64,000 bases of DNA from Bradyrhizobium forestalis (GCF_002795245.1 NZ_PGVG01000002.1:62001-126000), one strand, 5' to 3'. Shown: positions 44,568 to 55,804, counted from the stretch's first letter. Numbers and translations: made by a program. Notes: generated by a model not told the origin, from the sequence alone.

Positions 44568-45749
44568 CTACACGCCCCAGGGAAGGCGGATGGTGGCGCT
44601 CGCGGTGGCCGCGATGCCTTCCTCGCGGCCGGTGAAGCCGAGCCGCTCGCTGGTGGTCGCCTTCACCGCCACGCGCGAGATGTCGACGCCGGAAATCTCG
44701 GCGATGCGCGCGCGCATGGTGTCGCGCAAGGGACCGATCTTCGGCCGCTCGCAGATCAGCGTGACCTCGAGATTGGCGACGCGGCCGCCGCGCGCCGTGA
44801 CGCGCTCGATGGCGTATCTCAGGAACTGGTCGGAGGAAGCCCCCTTCCACTTGGCATCGCTCGGCGGGAAGTGCGAGCCGATGTCGCCGTCGGCGAGGGC
44901 GCCGAGAATGGCGTCGACCAGCGCATGCAGGCCGACATCGCCGTCGGAATGGGCCAGGAAACCCTTGGTGTGCGGCACGCGCACGCCGCAGATCATGACA
45001 TGGTCGCCTTCGCCGAAGGCATGCACGTCGTAGCCGGTTCCGGTCCTGATGTCGCCGAGCTGAGCGGCCAGGCGCGCTTCCTCGCGCACGAAATCCTCGG
45101 GAGTGGTGAGCTTCATATTGGCAACATCGCCTTCAAAGGTTGCGACCGTCAATCCCGCCCATTCGGCAATCGCGGCATCGTCGGTGAAATCCGAGCGTCC
45201 GTCCTTTGCCGCGCGACGATGCGCCTCGAGGATGACGTCGAAACGAAACGATTGCGGCGTCTGTGCGATTCGCAAGGACGCGCGGTCCGGCGTGTCCGCG
45301 ACGTTGCCGCTTTCGCCGGTGACCTTGATGGTGTCGGTGACGGGAACAGTGGGGATCGCAGCACCAGTGCGGCTCGCCGCCTCGATCGCGCGCGAGATCA
45401 CGCCTTCCGAGACGAAGGGACGCGCGGCGTCGTGGATCAGGACGATGTCGGGCTCGTGCTTCGCCAACGCTTCGAGGCCGGCGAGCACCGAAGCCTGCCG
45501 CGTCGCGCCGCCATTGGTCGGCGGCTCGTGCTTCAGCCCTGCGACCGCTGCGGTGAACATGGCGCTGTCGTCGGGGTTCACCACCGGCTGCACCGCGAAG
45601 ATGTCGGCGTGGCGGCTGAAGGCTTCCATGGCGCGATAGATCACGGGCACACCGCCGATCTCGCGATATTGCTTCGGCCCGCCGGCGCCGGCGCGCAGGC
45701 CGCGTCCGGCCGCCACGAGGACGACAGCGGTGCGTTGTGATTTCGCCAT
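44568..45749 (-). CDS. ispDF: Bifunctional IspDF (isoprenoid MEP pathway)
   Basis: A 393-residue fusion of two non-adjacent MEP-pathway enzymes, usual in alphaproteobacteria. ATG 45749 ([15 protein letters not shown]) is preferred to a TTG three codons upstream. Residues about 1-228 are IspD (4-diphosphocytidyl-methylerythritol synthase: [28 protein letters not shown]). Residues about 232-393 are IspF (cyclodiphosphate synthase: [13 protein letters not shown] with the zinc Asp/His pair, [30 protein letters not shown]). It is divergent from dusB across a 200-base spacer. Confidence 0.95.
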   Translation of the reverse strand: MAKSQRTAVVLVAAGRGLRAGAGGPKQYREIGGVPVIYRAMEAFSRHADIFAVQPVVNPDDSAMFTAAVAGLKHEPPTNGGATRQASVLAGLEALAKHEPDIVLIHDAARPFVSEGVISRAIEAASRTGAAIPTVPVTDTIKVTGESGNVADTPDRASLRIAQTPQSFRFDVILEAHRRAAKDGRSDFTDDAAIAEWAGLTVATFEGDVANMKLTTPEDFVREEARLAAQLGDIRTGTGYDVHAFGEGDHVMICGVRVPHTKGFLAHSDGDVGLHALVDAILGALADGDIGSHFPPSDAKWKGASSDQFLRYAIERVTARGGRVANLEVTLICERPKIGPLRDTMRARIAEISGVDISRVAVKATTSERLGFTGREEGIAATASATIRLPWGV

Positions 45750-45923
45750 AGGACTCAAATACTCAGTTGCTAATGAAAGAGCAGGGGGTGATTTGCCGGC
45801 ATGCCTCTAGCACGGCAAGCCCGCAAAAAAAGGGGGTTTCCCCGGATTGTGGGAAAGAGCATTTTGCTGCACTGCACTTGAAAGATTTGCAGAATTGTCT
45901 AAACTGTAGGCATGACGCTTGAC

Positions 45924-45940
45924 TGCACAAGAATTGTGCG
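45924..45940. promoter_or_regulatory. NtrC-box-like dyad upstream of dusB/nifR3-ntrBC
   Basis: TGCAC, seven bases, then GTGCG matches the NtrC consensus TGCAC-N7-GTGCA at nine of ten arm positions with exact spacing. It ends 11 bases before the ATG at 45952, so bound NtrC would more likely repress than activate. Autoregulation of this operon by NtrC is known in other bacteria; here it is inference. Confidence 0.45.
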
Positions 45941-45951
45941 CAAGATAGGTC

Positions 45952-47028
45952 ATGGCAGGCGCGATGAGGCCCTGCCCAGTCAACGAGACCCCTGTGACCG
46001 GCTCGGCAGTATCCGGCTCTAAGCCGTTGAAAATTGGCGATATTGATGTCGCCACCCCGGTCTTCCTGGCACCGATGTCGGGTGTGACTGACTCGCCCGT
46101 TCGCCGGCTGGCCGCCGAGCTTGGGGCCGGTCTCGTCGTGTCCGAAATGACCGCGAGCGATGAGCTCGCCAATGGCCACCGGATGTCCCGGTTGCGCTGC
46201 GAAGCCACCGGCATCGGCCCCCATGTGGTCCAGCTCGCGGGCTGCGAGACGCGCTGGATGGCCGAAGGCGCCCGGATCGCCGAAGCCGAAGGCGCCGATA
46301 TCATCGACATCAACATGGGCTGGCCCGCCCGCCACGTCACCGGCGGCCAGTCCGGCTCGGCCTTGATGCGCGACCTCGACCATGCGGTCAGCCTGATCGA
46401 TGCGACGATCGCGGCGGTGAAAGTGCCGGTGACGCTGAAGATGCGGCTCGGCTGGGACGACCGCACCCGCAACGCGCCGGAGCTGGCGCGGCGCGCGGAG
46501 GCCGCCGGGGTCAAGCTCGTCACCGTTCATGGCCGCACCCGTTGCCAGTTCTACAAGGGCGAGGCCGATTGGGATGCGATCCGCGCCGTGCGCGAGGCCA
46601 TCTCCGTCCCGCTCGTCGTCAACGGCGACATCACGTCCTACGAAAAGGCGCTCGCGGCATTGCAAGCCTCAGGCGCCGATGCCGTGATGATCGGCCGCGC
46701 TGCGCAGGGCCAGCCCTGGCTGCCCGGTCAGATCGGCCGCCGCCTGCAGGGCGGAGCTGAGGAAGCTGTGCCCTCGCTCGAGACGCAGCTGCATTATGTC
46801 CGCACGCTCTATGATGGCGTTTGTTCGCTCTATGGTCTGCGCATCGGACTGAGGCATGCTCGCAAGCATCTGGGCTGGGCGCTTGATGTCGCGGCGCAGG
46901 CGAGCCGTGCGCCGGCCGAGAAGCTGAAATCCTGGCGCCAAAAGATCCTGGTCTCGGAGGATCCGCGCCTCGTTCACAGTTCACTGCAAGACGCCTTCGA
47001 CGACTTCGCATGGAGCGCTGCTGCATGA
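45952..47028 (+). CDS. dusB: tRNA-dihydrouridine synthase family protein (DusB/NifR3) with Trp at the catalytic Cys position
   Basis: A 358-residue flavoprotein of the Dus family, which reduces uridine in tRNA D-loops. ATG 45952 (or ATG 45964). The FMN and RNA blocks are normal: [24 protein letters not shown]-like [34 protein letters not shown] and [15 protein letters not shown]. The catalytic motif, however, reads [13 protein letters not shown], with TGG (Trp) at 46321-46323 where family members have NMGCPAKKV and the Cys acts as proton donor. This may lower or abolish activity. The stop overlaps the ntrB start by three bases. It leads the classic nifR3-ntrBC operon. Confidence 0.92.
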   Translation: MAGAMRPCPVNETPVTGSAVSGSKPLKIGDIDVATPVFLAPMSGVTDSPVRRLAAELGAGLVVSEMTASDELANGHRMSRLRCEATGIGPHVVQLAGCETRWMAEGARIAEAEGADIIDINMGWPARHVTGGQSGSALMRDLDHAVSLIDATIAAVKVPVTLKMRLGWDDRTRNAPELARRAEAAGVKLVTVHGRTRCQFYKGEADWDAIRAVREAISVPLVVNGDITSYEKALAALQASGADAVMIGRAAQGQPWLPGQIGRRLQGGAEEAVPSLETQLHYVRTLYDGVCSLYGLRIGLRHARKHLGWALDVAAQASRAPAEKLKSWRQKILVSEDPRLVHSSLQDAFDDFAWSAAA

Positions 47029-48200
47029 GCTCAGCCGCTGAACATCGTCGGCCGCTTCAGTCCGACAGCGACGCAATCCTGGATGCCTTACCCAATCCCG
47101 TGCTCATGATCGGGCCGGACGGCAAGATCGTTGCCGCCAATATCGCGACCGAAGCCTTCTTCGAGATCTCGACGCAGTTCCTGAAGCGGCAGTCGTTGAA
47201 GGAGCTGGTGCCGTTCGGCAGTCCCTTGCTGGCGCTGATCGACCAGGTGCGCTCGTCGAACTCGCCCGTCAACGAATACAAGGTCGATCTCGGCACGCCG
47301 CGCATGGGCGGCGACCGCCAGGTCGATCTGCACGTGGCGCCGCTCACCGAGCGGCCCGGCCACATCGTGGTGATGCTGCAGGAGCGCACCATCGCCGACA
47401 AGATGGATCGCCAGCTCACCCATCGCAGCGCCGCGCGCTCGGTGATAGCGCTAGCAGCAATGCTCGCGCACGAGATCAAGAACCCGCTCTCCGGCATTCG
47501 CGGCGCGGCGCAGCTCCTGGAGCAGCAGGCCTCGTCCGAGGACCGCATGCTGACGCGCCTGATCTGCGACGAGGCCGACCGCATCGTGACGCTGGTCGAC
47601 CGCATGGAGGTGTTCGGCGACGAACGTCCCGTGGTGCGCGGCCCCGTCAACATCCATTCGGTGCTCGACCACGTGAAGCGGCTAGCGCAGTCGGGCTTTG
47701 CCCGCAACATCCGCTTCATCGAGGACTACGATCCCTCGTTGCCGCCGGTGCTGGCGAACCAGGACCAGCTGATCCAGGTGTTCCTCAATCTCGTGAAGAA
47801 TGCCGCAGAAGCCCTGATCGACGTGCCCGACGCCGAGATCCAGCTCACCACCGCGTTCCGCCCCGGCGTGCGCCTGTCAGTCCCCGGTCAAAAATCCCGG
47901 GTATCCCTGCCGCTCGAATTCTGCGTGAGGGACAACGGACCTGGCGTGCCCGACGATCTCCTGCCCAACCTGTTCGACCCCTTCGTGACCACCAAGCAGA
48001 CCGGCTCGGGTCTGGGCCTTGCGCTGGTCGCCAAGATCGTCGGCGATCACGGGGGCATCATCGAATGCGAATCTCAGCCGCGCAAGACCACCTTTCGCGT
48101 GCTGATGCCGATGTATTCCACGTCGGTGAAACATGCCGATCAAAGCAGTCGCGACGGCTCTGCCGGGAAGTCGTCGCCTGCGTCACAGGGGGCAAAATGA
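47025..48200 (+). CDS. ntrB: Nitrogen regulation sensor histidine kinase NtrB (GlnL)
   Basis: A 391-residue cytosolic kinase/phosphatase. ATG 47025 overlaps the dusB TGA. N-terminal PAS domain ([20 protein letters not shown]), H-box [13 protein letters not shown] with phospho-accepting His149, N-box [13 protein letters not shown], and G-boxes [10 protein letters not shown] and [12 protein letters not shown]. No membrane helix, as expected. With PII proteins (not in this window) it controls NtrC phosphorylation according to nitrogen status. NtrC follows nine bases later. Confidence 0.96.
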   Translation: MSSAAEHRRPLQSDSDAILDALPNPVLMIGPDGKIVAANIATEAFFEISTQFLKRQSLKELVPFGSPLLALIDQVRSSNSPVNEYKVDLGTPRMGGDRQVDLHVAPLTERPGHIVVMLQERTIADKMDRQLTHRSAARSVIALAAMLAHEIKNPLSGIRGAAQLLEQQASSEDRMLTRLICDEADRIVTLVDRMEVFGDERPVVRGPVNIHSVLDHVKRLAQSGFARNIRFIEDYDPSLPPVLANQDQLIQVFLNLVKNAAEALIDVPDAEIQLTTAFRPGVRLSVPGQKSRVSLPLEFCVRDNGPGVPDDLLPNLFDPFVTTKQTGSGLGLALVAKIVGDHGGIIECESQPRKTTFRVLMPMYSTSVKHADQSSRDGSAGKSSPASQGAK

Positions 48201-48209
48201 GGATCAACG

Positions 48210-49652
<1,443 letters not shown>

Positions 49653-49670
49653 TCTCTCGAAGCGGACGGT

Positions 49671-49704
49671 GGCTCAGCTCCCCCTACCAAGGCGGAGCTG
49701 AGCC
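49671..49704 (+). terminator. Perfect 11-bp hairpin after ntrC
   Basis: GGCTCAGCTCC and GGAGCTGAGCC pair perfectly with a 12-base loop, 18 bases past the ntrC stop. There is no T-tract, so it may attenuate or stabilise the dusB-ntrBC transcript rather than fully stop it before ntrYX. Confidence 0.55.
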
Positions 49705-49821
49705 TGTCCGGATCGCGCTGGCCGTTGTGGCTGACGCGGTGGGCAGAATTCCTGATAGGACCCAAATGTTCCGCTGGCGCACTCAAATGGGTTCGTTCGG
49801 CCGCAACGCGCGGCATCACAT

Positions 49822-49968
49822 CTACCTGACCAGTCGGCCGGATGCCGGCATCACGCTGGCGAGATTCACCGGGGCCTGCTGAAGGGCGACGCCGTTGACC
49901 AGGAGGTCGGCGGCGACGATTAGCAGGAGAACGGCCGAAACCATCGTCGCGAGAAAGATCCTATCCAT
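49822..49968 (-). CDS. Possible small membrane protein, 48 residues
   Basis: A minus-strand frame from ATG 49968 lying between ntrC and ntrY. The product begins MDRIFLATMVSAVLLLIVAA: one strong membrane helix and a short polar tail (NLASVMPASGRLVR). Most third positions are G or C, as in genes here. The frame is open further upstream and no ribosome-binding site is evident, so the start is uncertain. Function unknown; it may be a small membrane protein or a chance frame. Confidence 0.4.
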   Translation of the reverse strand: MDRIFLATMVSAVLLLIVAADLLVNGVALQQAPVNLASVMPASGRLVR

Positions 49969-50142
49969 CCAGATCAAGCGGAATGGCGGGAATCCGTTCC
50001 GTCTAACCGGCATGTGCTTGTGGATTGCGCCGCCCCACCGCGGGGAGCACGCCGCGGAATTGTCGCAATTCGGCAACAATGTGGTACGAATACATCAGTA
50101 TCCGCCCGTCGCGGACCCGTTTTCAGCACCACCATTGCCGGA

Positions 50143-52497
50143 ATGACCAGCGCAGAGACCTCGGCCGCACACTTTGACACGGCCCCAGCGGAAGAGCCCC
50201 GGCGTTGGTCGGTGCGGCGCTGGCTGGCACCCTTTGCCGTGGCGCTGGCACTGCTGTCGGCCTTCCTGACCTTCCTGGTCCTGACCGGTCTCACCAGGAT
50301 CGAGCCGACGCCCGAAGTCGTCCGTACATTCTACCTGATCAATGCGGCCACGATCCTGCTGCTGGTCGGGATCATCATCCGCGAACTCTGGCAGCTGATC
50401 CTGGCGCGGCGGCGGGGCAGGGCGGCGGCGCGTCTCCATGTCCAGATCGTCAGCCTGTTCTCGATCGTGGCGGTGCTGCCGGCGGTTCTGGTCGCCGTCG
50501 TCGCCAACGTCACCATCGAGCGCGGCCTCGACCGGCTCTTCTCCGGCCCGACCAAGGAGGTGATCCAGAACTCGCTGACGATCGCGCGAGCCTATATGCA
50601 GGACCACGCGCAGCTGATCCGTGGCGACATTATCGGCATGGCCAACGACATCGCCCATGCCCGGCCGCTCTACGACCAGGACCGCCGCTCGTTCCGCGAG
50701 ATGCTCACCGCCAGTGCCAGCTCCCGCAATCTGCCGGGCGCGATGATCATCGACAAGAACACCAACATCCTGGAGTCGGCCGACACCGGCATGCGGCTCG
50801 CCTATTCGCCGCCGGCGCCGGACTTTCTCAGCAATGTCAACGAGAACGAGCCCGAGATCGCGGTGCTCCCCGATGCGAGCTTCGTCGCTGCGGTGATCCG
50901 CCTGCGCGCCTTCAACGACACCTTCCTCTATGTCGCCCGTCCGCTCGACCCGAACGTCGTCAACCAGCTCAAGCAGACCGAAGTCAGCGTCGCCGAATAC
51001 GCCCAGATCGAGTCACGCCGGCTCGGCATCCAGGTCGCCTTCGCGCTGATGTTCGCGGTGATCGCGCTGACCATCTTGATGGCCTCGGTGCTGATCGGCC
51101 TCAACTTCGCCAATTCGCTGGTCTCGCCGATCCGGCGGCTGATGAACGCGGCACACACGGTCTCGACCGGCGACCTTCACGTGAAGGTGCCGGTGCACCA
51201 GTCGGAAGGCGACCTCGCGCAGCTTGGCGAGACCTTCAACAAGATGACGCAGGAATTGCGCAGCCAGCGCGACGAGCTCGTCAACGCCAGCGATCTCATC
51301 GACAGCCGCCGCCGCTTCATCGAAGCCGTGCTGTCCTCGGCGAGCGCCGGCATCATCGGCGTCGATGCGTCCGGCAGCGTCGGCATCCTGAACCGCTCCG
51401 CCGAGAAGCTGATCGGGCACTCCGAAGCGGAGACGCTCGGCCATCCGCTCTCCGACGTGCTGCCCGAGCTCGACGAGATGATGAAGGCGGCGCGGGAAGG
51501 CACCCAGCGCCTGGTGCAGGGCCAGATCACGATCACCCGCGACGGCGCCGAGCGCAATCTGTCCGTCCGCGTCAGTGCCGAGAAGAACCAGCCGCACGAC
51601 AGCTACATCATCACGCTCGACGATATCACCGAGCTGGTCTCGGCCCAGCGCACCTCGGCCTGGGGCGACGTCGCGCGCCGCATCGCCCACGAGATCAAGA
51701 ACCCGCTGACGCCGATCCAGCTCTCCGCCGAGCGCATCCGCCGCAAGTTCGGCAAGGACATCACCGAGGCCAAGGACAAGCAGATCTTCGACCAGTGCAC
51801 CGACACCATCGTGCGCCAGGTCGACGATATCAGGCGCATGGTCGACGAGTTCTCGCGCTTTGCGCGGATGCCCAAGCCCGTGATGGAAGGCGAGGACGTC
51901 GCCGACACGGTGCGGCAGGCCGTATTCCTGATGAAGGTCGCCCATCCCGAGATCGACATCGAGGCCGAGTTCAAGCAGGATCCGCTGCGCGCCCAGTTCG
52001 ACCGCCGGCTGATCTCGCAGGCGGTCACCAACATCGTCAAGAACGCCACCGAGGCGATCGAGCAGGTCCCGCCCGAGGAGCTCGGCAAAGGCCGCATCGA
52101 CGTCGTGGTGTCGCGCGAGGGCGACGACGTGCTGATCGACGTCATCGACAACGGCATCGGCCTGCCCAAGGTCGCGCGCTCGCGCCTGCTCGAGCCGTAC
52201 GTCACCACGCGCGCCAAGGGCACCGGGCTGGGCCTGGCCATCGTCGGCCGCGTGCTGGAAGACCATGGCGGGCGGATCGAGCTGAAGGACGCCTCCGACT
52301 TCCGTGAAGGCCAGCGCGGCGCCTGGATGCGGATGCGCTTTGCCGTCTCAGGGCAGCCCGCGAAGTCCGCGACAGCCGAGCAAACGCTTACGGAATCCGT
52401 CAAGAACCAGGAAACAAAAGAGCCGGCCGCCGGAACCAAAGAGCCGGCTGAAAAGACCAATGATTCAACCAAAATCGAAGCCTCAACAGGCAGCTGA
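50143..52497 (+). CDS. ntrY: Membrane sensor histidine kinase NtrY
   Basis: A 784-residue membrane kinase. ATG 50143 (MTSAETSAAHFD) is taken; the frame is open upstream without family residues. N-terminal helices (LAPFAVALALLSAFLTFLVL; INAATILLLVGIIIREL; SIVAVLPAVLVAVVANVTI), a periplasmic-side loop, a further helix (IQVAFALMFAVIALTILMAS), HAMP (SPIRRLMNAAHTVSTGDLHV), PAS (AGIIGVDASGSVGILNRS), H-box [13 protein letters not shown] with His516, and G-box TGLGLAIVGRV. The tail is Lys/Glu/Thr-rich. It works with NtrX in nitrogen and envelope or redox signalling. Confidence 0.95.
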   Translation: MTSAETSAAHFDTAPAEEPRRWSVRRWLAPFAVALALLSAFLTFLVLTGLTRIEPTPEVVRTFYLINAATILLLVGIIIRELWQLILARRRGRAAARLHVQIVSLFSIVAVLPAVLVAVVANVTIERGLDRLFSGPTKEVIQNSLTIARAYMQDHAQLIRGDIIGMANDIAHARPLYDQDRRSFREMLTASASSRNLPGAMIIDKNTNILESADTGMRLAYSPPAPDFLSNVNENEPEIAVLPDASFVAAVIRLRAFNDTFLYVARPLDPNVVNQLKQTEVSVAEYAQIESRRLGIQVAFALMFAVIALTILMASVLIGLNFANSLVSPIRRLMNAAHTVSTGDLHVKVPVHQSEGDLAQLGETFNKMTQELRSQRDELVNASDLIDSRRRFIEAVLSSASAGIIGVDASGSVGILNRSAEKLIGHSEAETLGHPLSDVLPELDEMMKAAREGTQRLVQGQITITRDGAERNLSVRVSAEKNQPHDSYIITLDDITELVSAQRTSAWGDVARRIAHEIKNPLTPIQLSAERIRRKFGKDITEAKDKQIFDQCTDTIVRQVDDIRRMVDEFSRFARMPKPVMEGEDVADTVRQAVFLMKVAHPEIDIEAEFKQDPLRAQFDRRLISQAVTNIVKNATEAIEQVPPEELGKGRIDVVVSREGDDVLIDVIDNGIGLPKVARSRLLEPYVTTRAKGTGLGLAIVGRVLEDHGGRIELKDASDFREGQRGAWMRMRFAVSGQPAKSATAEQTLTESVKNQETKEPAAGTKEPAEKTNDSTKIEASTGS

Positions 52498-52514
52498 CAA
52501 GACAGGCGCGATCC

Positions 52515-53885
52515 ATGGCAAGTGAAATTCTGATTGTCGATGATGAGGCCGATATTCGGGATCTCGTTGCGGGCATTCTCGAGGACGAGGGCTTCGTGAC
52601 GCGGACCGCACGCGACAGCGATACGGCACTCGCCGAGATTGCCAATCGTCGGCCGCATCTGGTGTTCCTCGACATCTGGCTGCAGGGCTCCAAGCTCGAC
52701 GGCTTGCAGCTCCTGGAGCAGGTCAAGAAGGACAATGCCGATCTGCCCGTCGTGATGATCTCCGGCCACGGCAACATCGAGACCGCGGTCGCCGCGATCA
52801 AGCGCGGCGCCTACGACTTCATCGAGAAGCCGTTCAAGGCCGACCGCCTCATCCTGGTCGCGACCCGAGCGCTGGAGAACTCGCGGCTCAAGCGCGAGGT
52901 CAAGGAGCTGAAGCAGCTCGCGCCGAGCGCCAGCCAGCTCGTCGGCCGCTCGCCCAGCATGAACCAGCTGCGCCAGACCATCGAGCGCGCGGCCAAGGCC
53001 AACAGCCGCATTCTGATCGTCGGCCCCGCCGGCGCCGGCAAGGAGCTGACCGCGCGCACGCTGCATGCCGCCTCGGGCCGGGCCGACGGTCCCTTCGTGG
53101 TGATCAATGCCGCCGCGATCACGCCCGAGCGCATGGAGCACGAGCTGTTCGGCGTCGAGCAGTCCAATGGCGAGCAGCCGCGCAAGGCCGGCGCGCTCGA
53201 GGAAGCCCATGGCGGCACGCTGTTCATCGACGAGATCGCGGACATGCCACGCGAGACCCAGAACAAGATCCTGCGCGTGCTGGTGGAGCAGTCGTTCCAG
53301 CGCGTCGGCGGCACGGCCAAGGTGCAGGTCGATGTACGCATCATCTCATCCACCGCGCGCAATCTCGAAGAGGAGATCGCGGCCGGCCATTTCCGCGAGG
53401 ACCTCTACCACCGGCTCTCGGTGGTGCCGATCCGCGTGCCCGCGCTGTCGGAGCGGCGCGAGGACATTCCGGAATTGATCGACTATTTCATGGAGCAGAT
53501 CTCGGCCGGCAGCGGCCTGCCCAAGCGCCAGATCGGGCAGGACGCGATGGCGGTGCTGCAATCGCATGTCTGGCCCGGCAACGTGCGCCAGCTCCGCAAT
53601 AACGTTGAAAGAGTCATGATTCTGGCGGCCGGCGGGCCAGAGGTGATCATCACCGCCGACATGTTGCCGCAGGACGTCGGCTCGATGGTGCCGGCGATGC
53701 CGACCAGCAACAATGGCGAGCACATCATGGGCCTGCCGCTGCGCGAAGCGCGCGAGGTGTTCGAGCGCGACTATTTGATTGCACAGATCAGCCGTTTCTC
53801 AGGAAATATTTCTCGAACGGCCGAGTTCGTTGGCATGGAACGTTCGGCTCTGCATCGGAAGCTAAAGGCGCTCGGCGTCGGCTAA
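52515..53885 (+). CDS. ntrX: Response regulator NtrX, without the GAFTGA loop
   Basis: A 456-residue NtrC-family protein. ATG 52515 is 17 bases past ntrY. Receiver Asp53 in LVFLDIW; AAA+ domain with Walker A-like GPAGAGKEL and Walker B GGTLFIDEIADMP; C-terminal Fis helix-turn-helix RTAEFVGMERSALHRKLKAL. Where NtrC carries GAFTGA, this protein reads FGVEQSNGEQPRKAGALEEA, so the sigma-54 contact loop is missing. Alphaproteobacterial NtrX proteins are known to lack it and probably act as DNA-binding regulators independent of sigma-54. Confidence 0.95.
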   Translation: MASEILIVDDEADIRDLVAGILEDEGFVTRTARDSDTALAEIANRRPHLVFLDIWLQGSKLDGLQLLEQVKKDNADLPVVMISGHGNIETAVAAIKRGAYDFIEKPFKADRLILVATRALENSRLKREVKELKQLAPSASQLVGRSPSMNQLRQTIERAAKANSRILIVGPAGAGKELTARTLHAASGRADGPFVVINAAAITPERMEHELFGVEQSNGEQPRKAGALEEAHGGTLFIDEIADMPRETQNKILRVLVEQSFQRVGGTAKVQVDVRIISSTARNLEEEIAAGHFREDLYHRLSVVPIRVPALSERREDIPELIDYFMEQISAGSGLPKRQIGQDAMAVLQSHVWPGNVRQLRNNVERVMILAAGGPEVIITADMLPQDVGSMVPAMPTSNNGEHIMGLPLREAREVFERDYLIAQISRFSGNISRTAEFVGMERSALHRKLKALGVG

Positions 53886-53919
53886 GGCCGACGTCGCAGT
53901 CGCCCTCGGCAATAGGCGA

Positions 53920-53945
53920 GGAAAATCATCGATTTCCGTAGTTTT
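53920..53945 (+). terminator. Weak hairpin with T-run after ntrX
   Basis: GGAAAATC, ATC, GATTTCC make a short stem with one bulged A, followed by GTAGTTTTT. It sits 35 bases past the ntrX stop and before hfq, so it could end the ntrYX transcript. Confidence 0.35.
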
Positions 53946-54131
53946 TCGGGGCAATAGGGCGTCGGCTGCCGCGTGAAGCGGCTTGCCTAATATCCCGACC
54001 TGTCCTCTAATCGAACCGCTGTTCCTTCCGAGGGGGATCTCATGAGGAACGGCAACCGGAGGAGGCCCCGAACTCGACAAAGAGGGCCGCATCCGGCGCA
54101 ATAAAAAGAAACTCAAAGCGAGAAAAAAACA

Positions 54132-54380
54132 ATGGCGGCAGACCGCGCACAAAACCTACAGGACACCTTCCTTAATCACGTTCGCAAAACCAAGACGCCA
54201 CTGACGATCTTTCTGGTCAACGGAGTGAAGCTCCAGGGCATCGTGACCTGGTTCGACAATTTCTGTTTGCTGCTTCGGCGCGACGGTCACTCGCAGCTTG
54301 TCTACAAGCATGCGATCTCGACCATCATGCCGGGCGCTCCGATTCAGCTGTTCGAAGGCGGCGAGGACCAGCCGGCTTGA
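54132..54380 (+). CDS. hfq: RNA chaperone Hfq
   Basis: An 82-residue Sm-like RNA chaperone that pairs small RNAs with mRNAs. ATG 54132. Sm1 [20 protein letters not shown] and the strand [20 protein letters not shown], then Sm2 [13 protein letters not shown], are textbook. The acidic tail is short (FEGGEDQPA). HflX follows 11 bases downstream. Hfq controls nifA expression in some rhizobia (known as NrfA), which fits its position beside the ntr genes. Confidence 0.98.
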   Translation: MAADRAQNLQDTFLNHVRKTKTPLTIFLVNGVKLQGIVTWFDNFCLLLRRDGHSQLVYKHAISTIMPGAPIQLFEGGEDQPA

Positions 54381-54391
54381 GAGTGATCTGA

Positions 54392-55774
54392 TTGGAACCC
54401 CGGAATTTCGACGGGGATGCCGACCGTCCGCGGTCGGCAGGGGCTACGCAGACGGGGCGGGGGCTTGTCATCGGCCCCTATTTGCGATTGCGCACGGGCA
54501 GTGCCGACGCGCAATCGGAAGGCTATGTCCTGCGTGACGTTGAGGCCCGGCTCGACGAGGCCGCGGGCCTCGCGCGTGCGATCGATCTCGTGATTGCCGA
54601 CGCCATCGTCGCTCCGGTCAGCCAGATCCGGCCCGCGACCTATATCGGCAAGGGCAAGGTCGAGGAGATCGCCGGGCTGATCAAGAGCCTGGAGGTTGAG
54701 CTCGTGGTGATGGATTGCGCGCTGGCGCCGATCCAGCAGCGCAATCTCGAGAAGGAATGGCAAGCCAAGGTGCTCGACCGCACCGGGCTCATTCTGGAAA
54801 TCTTCGGCCGGCGCGCCAAGACCAGGGAGGGTGCGCTCCAGGTCGAGCTTGCGCATCTCAACTACCAGCGCTCGCGCCTGGTGCGCTCCTGGACCCATCT
54901 CGAACGCCAGCGCGGCGGTTTCGGCTTCATGGGCGGTCCCGGCGAGACGCAGATCGAAGCGGACCGCCGCCTGATTCAGGAGCGCATCTCCAAGCTCGAG
55001 AGCGAATTGAAGAAGGTGCAGGCGACGCGGCGTCTACATCGCGCCGGCCGCCAGCGCGTGCCGTATCGCGTCGTCGCGCTGGTCGGCTACACCAATGCCG
55101 GCAAGTCGACGCTGTTCAATCGCCTGACCCGCGCCGACGTGCAGGCGGCCGACATGCTGTTCGCGACGCTCGATCCCACTTTGCGCGCACTCAACCTGCC
55201 GCATGGCGGCAAGGCGATGCTGTCCGACACCGTCGGCTTCATCTCCAATCTGCCGACGCAACTCGTCGCCGCGTTCCGCGCTACGCTGGAGGAGGTGCTG
55301 GAGGCCGACGTCATCCTGCATGTGCGCGATATCTCGCACGAAGACGCCGAGGCGCAGCAGAGCGACGTCGACGCGGTGCTGCGCCAGCTCGGCATCAACC
55401 CCGACGATTCCGGCCGCATCATCGAAGTCTGGAACAAGATCGACCGTTTCGACCCCGAGCAACGCGAAGAGCTGCTCAATATCGCCGCGCGCAGGCCGGA
55501 GGATCATCCGGCGATGCTGGTGTCCGCCGCATCAGGCGAGGGAATCGATGCTCTGCTCGCCGCGATCGAGCAGCGCCTGGCCGCCAAGCGCACCACGCTC
55601 GATCTCTCCATCGACGCCGCCGACGGCGCCGGCATCTCCTGGCTGCACCGCAATGCCGAGGTGCTGGCCAAGGAGCTGCACGACGGCCGCTTCGACATGA
55701 CGGTGCGGGTGGACGAGACCAAGCGGGATATCGTGATGTCCAGGTTCGATGCGGTGCCGCGTCTGTCGGCTTAG
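54392..55774 (+). CDS. hflX: Ribosome-associated GTPase HflX
   Basis: A 460-residue GTPase that splits stalled ribosomes under heat or antibiotic stress in E. coli. TTG 54392, with a GAGAGTGATCTGA leader. N-terminal nucleotide-binding HflX domain (ATYIGKGKVEEIAGLIKSLE; LVVMDCALAPIQQRNLEKEW), helical QRGGFGFMGGPGETQIEADR, then the G domain: G1 GYTNAGKSTLFNRL near 231, G3 DTVGFISNLP, G4 NKID, G5 SAASGEG. The C-terminal domain matches family length. It forms an operon with hfq. Confidence 0.96.
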   Translation: MEPRNFDGDADRPRSAGATQTGRGLVIGPYLRLRTGSADAQSEGYVLRDVEARLDEAAGLARAIDLVIADAIVAPVSQIRPATYIGKGKVEEIAGLIKSLEVELVVMDCALAPIQQRNLEKEWQAKVLDRTGLILEIFGRRAKTREGALQVELAHLNYQRSRLVRSWTHLERQRGGFGFMGGPGETQIEADRRLIQERISKLESELKKVQATRRLHRAGRQRVPYRVVALVGYTNAGKSTLFNRLTRADVQAADMLFATLDPTLRALNLPHGGKAMLSDTVGFISNLPTQLVAAFRATLEEVLEADVILHVRDISHEDAEAQQSDVDAVLRQLGINPDDSGRIIEVWNKIDRFDPEQREELLNIAARRPEDHPAMLVSAASGEGIDALLAAIEQRLAAKRTTLDLSIDAADGAGISWLHRNAEVLAKELHDGRFDMTVRVDETKRDIVMSRFDAVPRLSA

Positions 55775-55804
55775 GCAGCAGAGATCCGGCAAAACGGAGT
55801 GATG

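Noticed and set aside
50205..52307. A 700-codon plus-strand frame inside ntrY in another phase
   Set aside because: Arg/Pro/His/Ala-rich translation with no motifs; ntrY in the correct phase has every histidine-kinase box.
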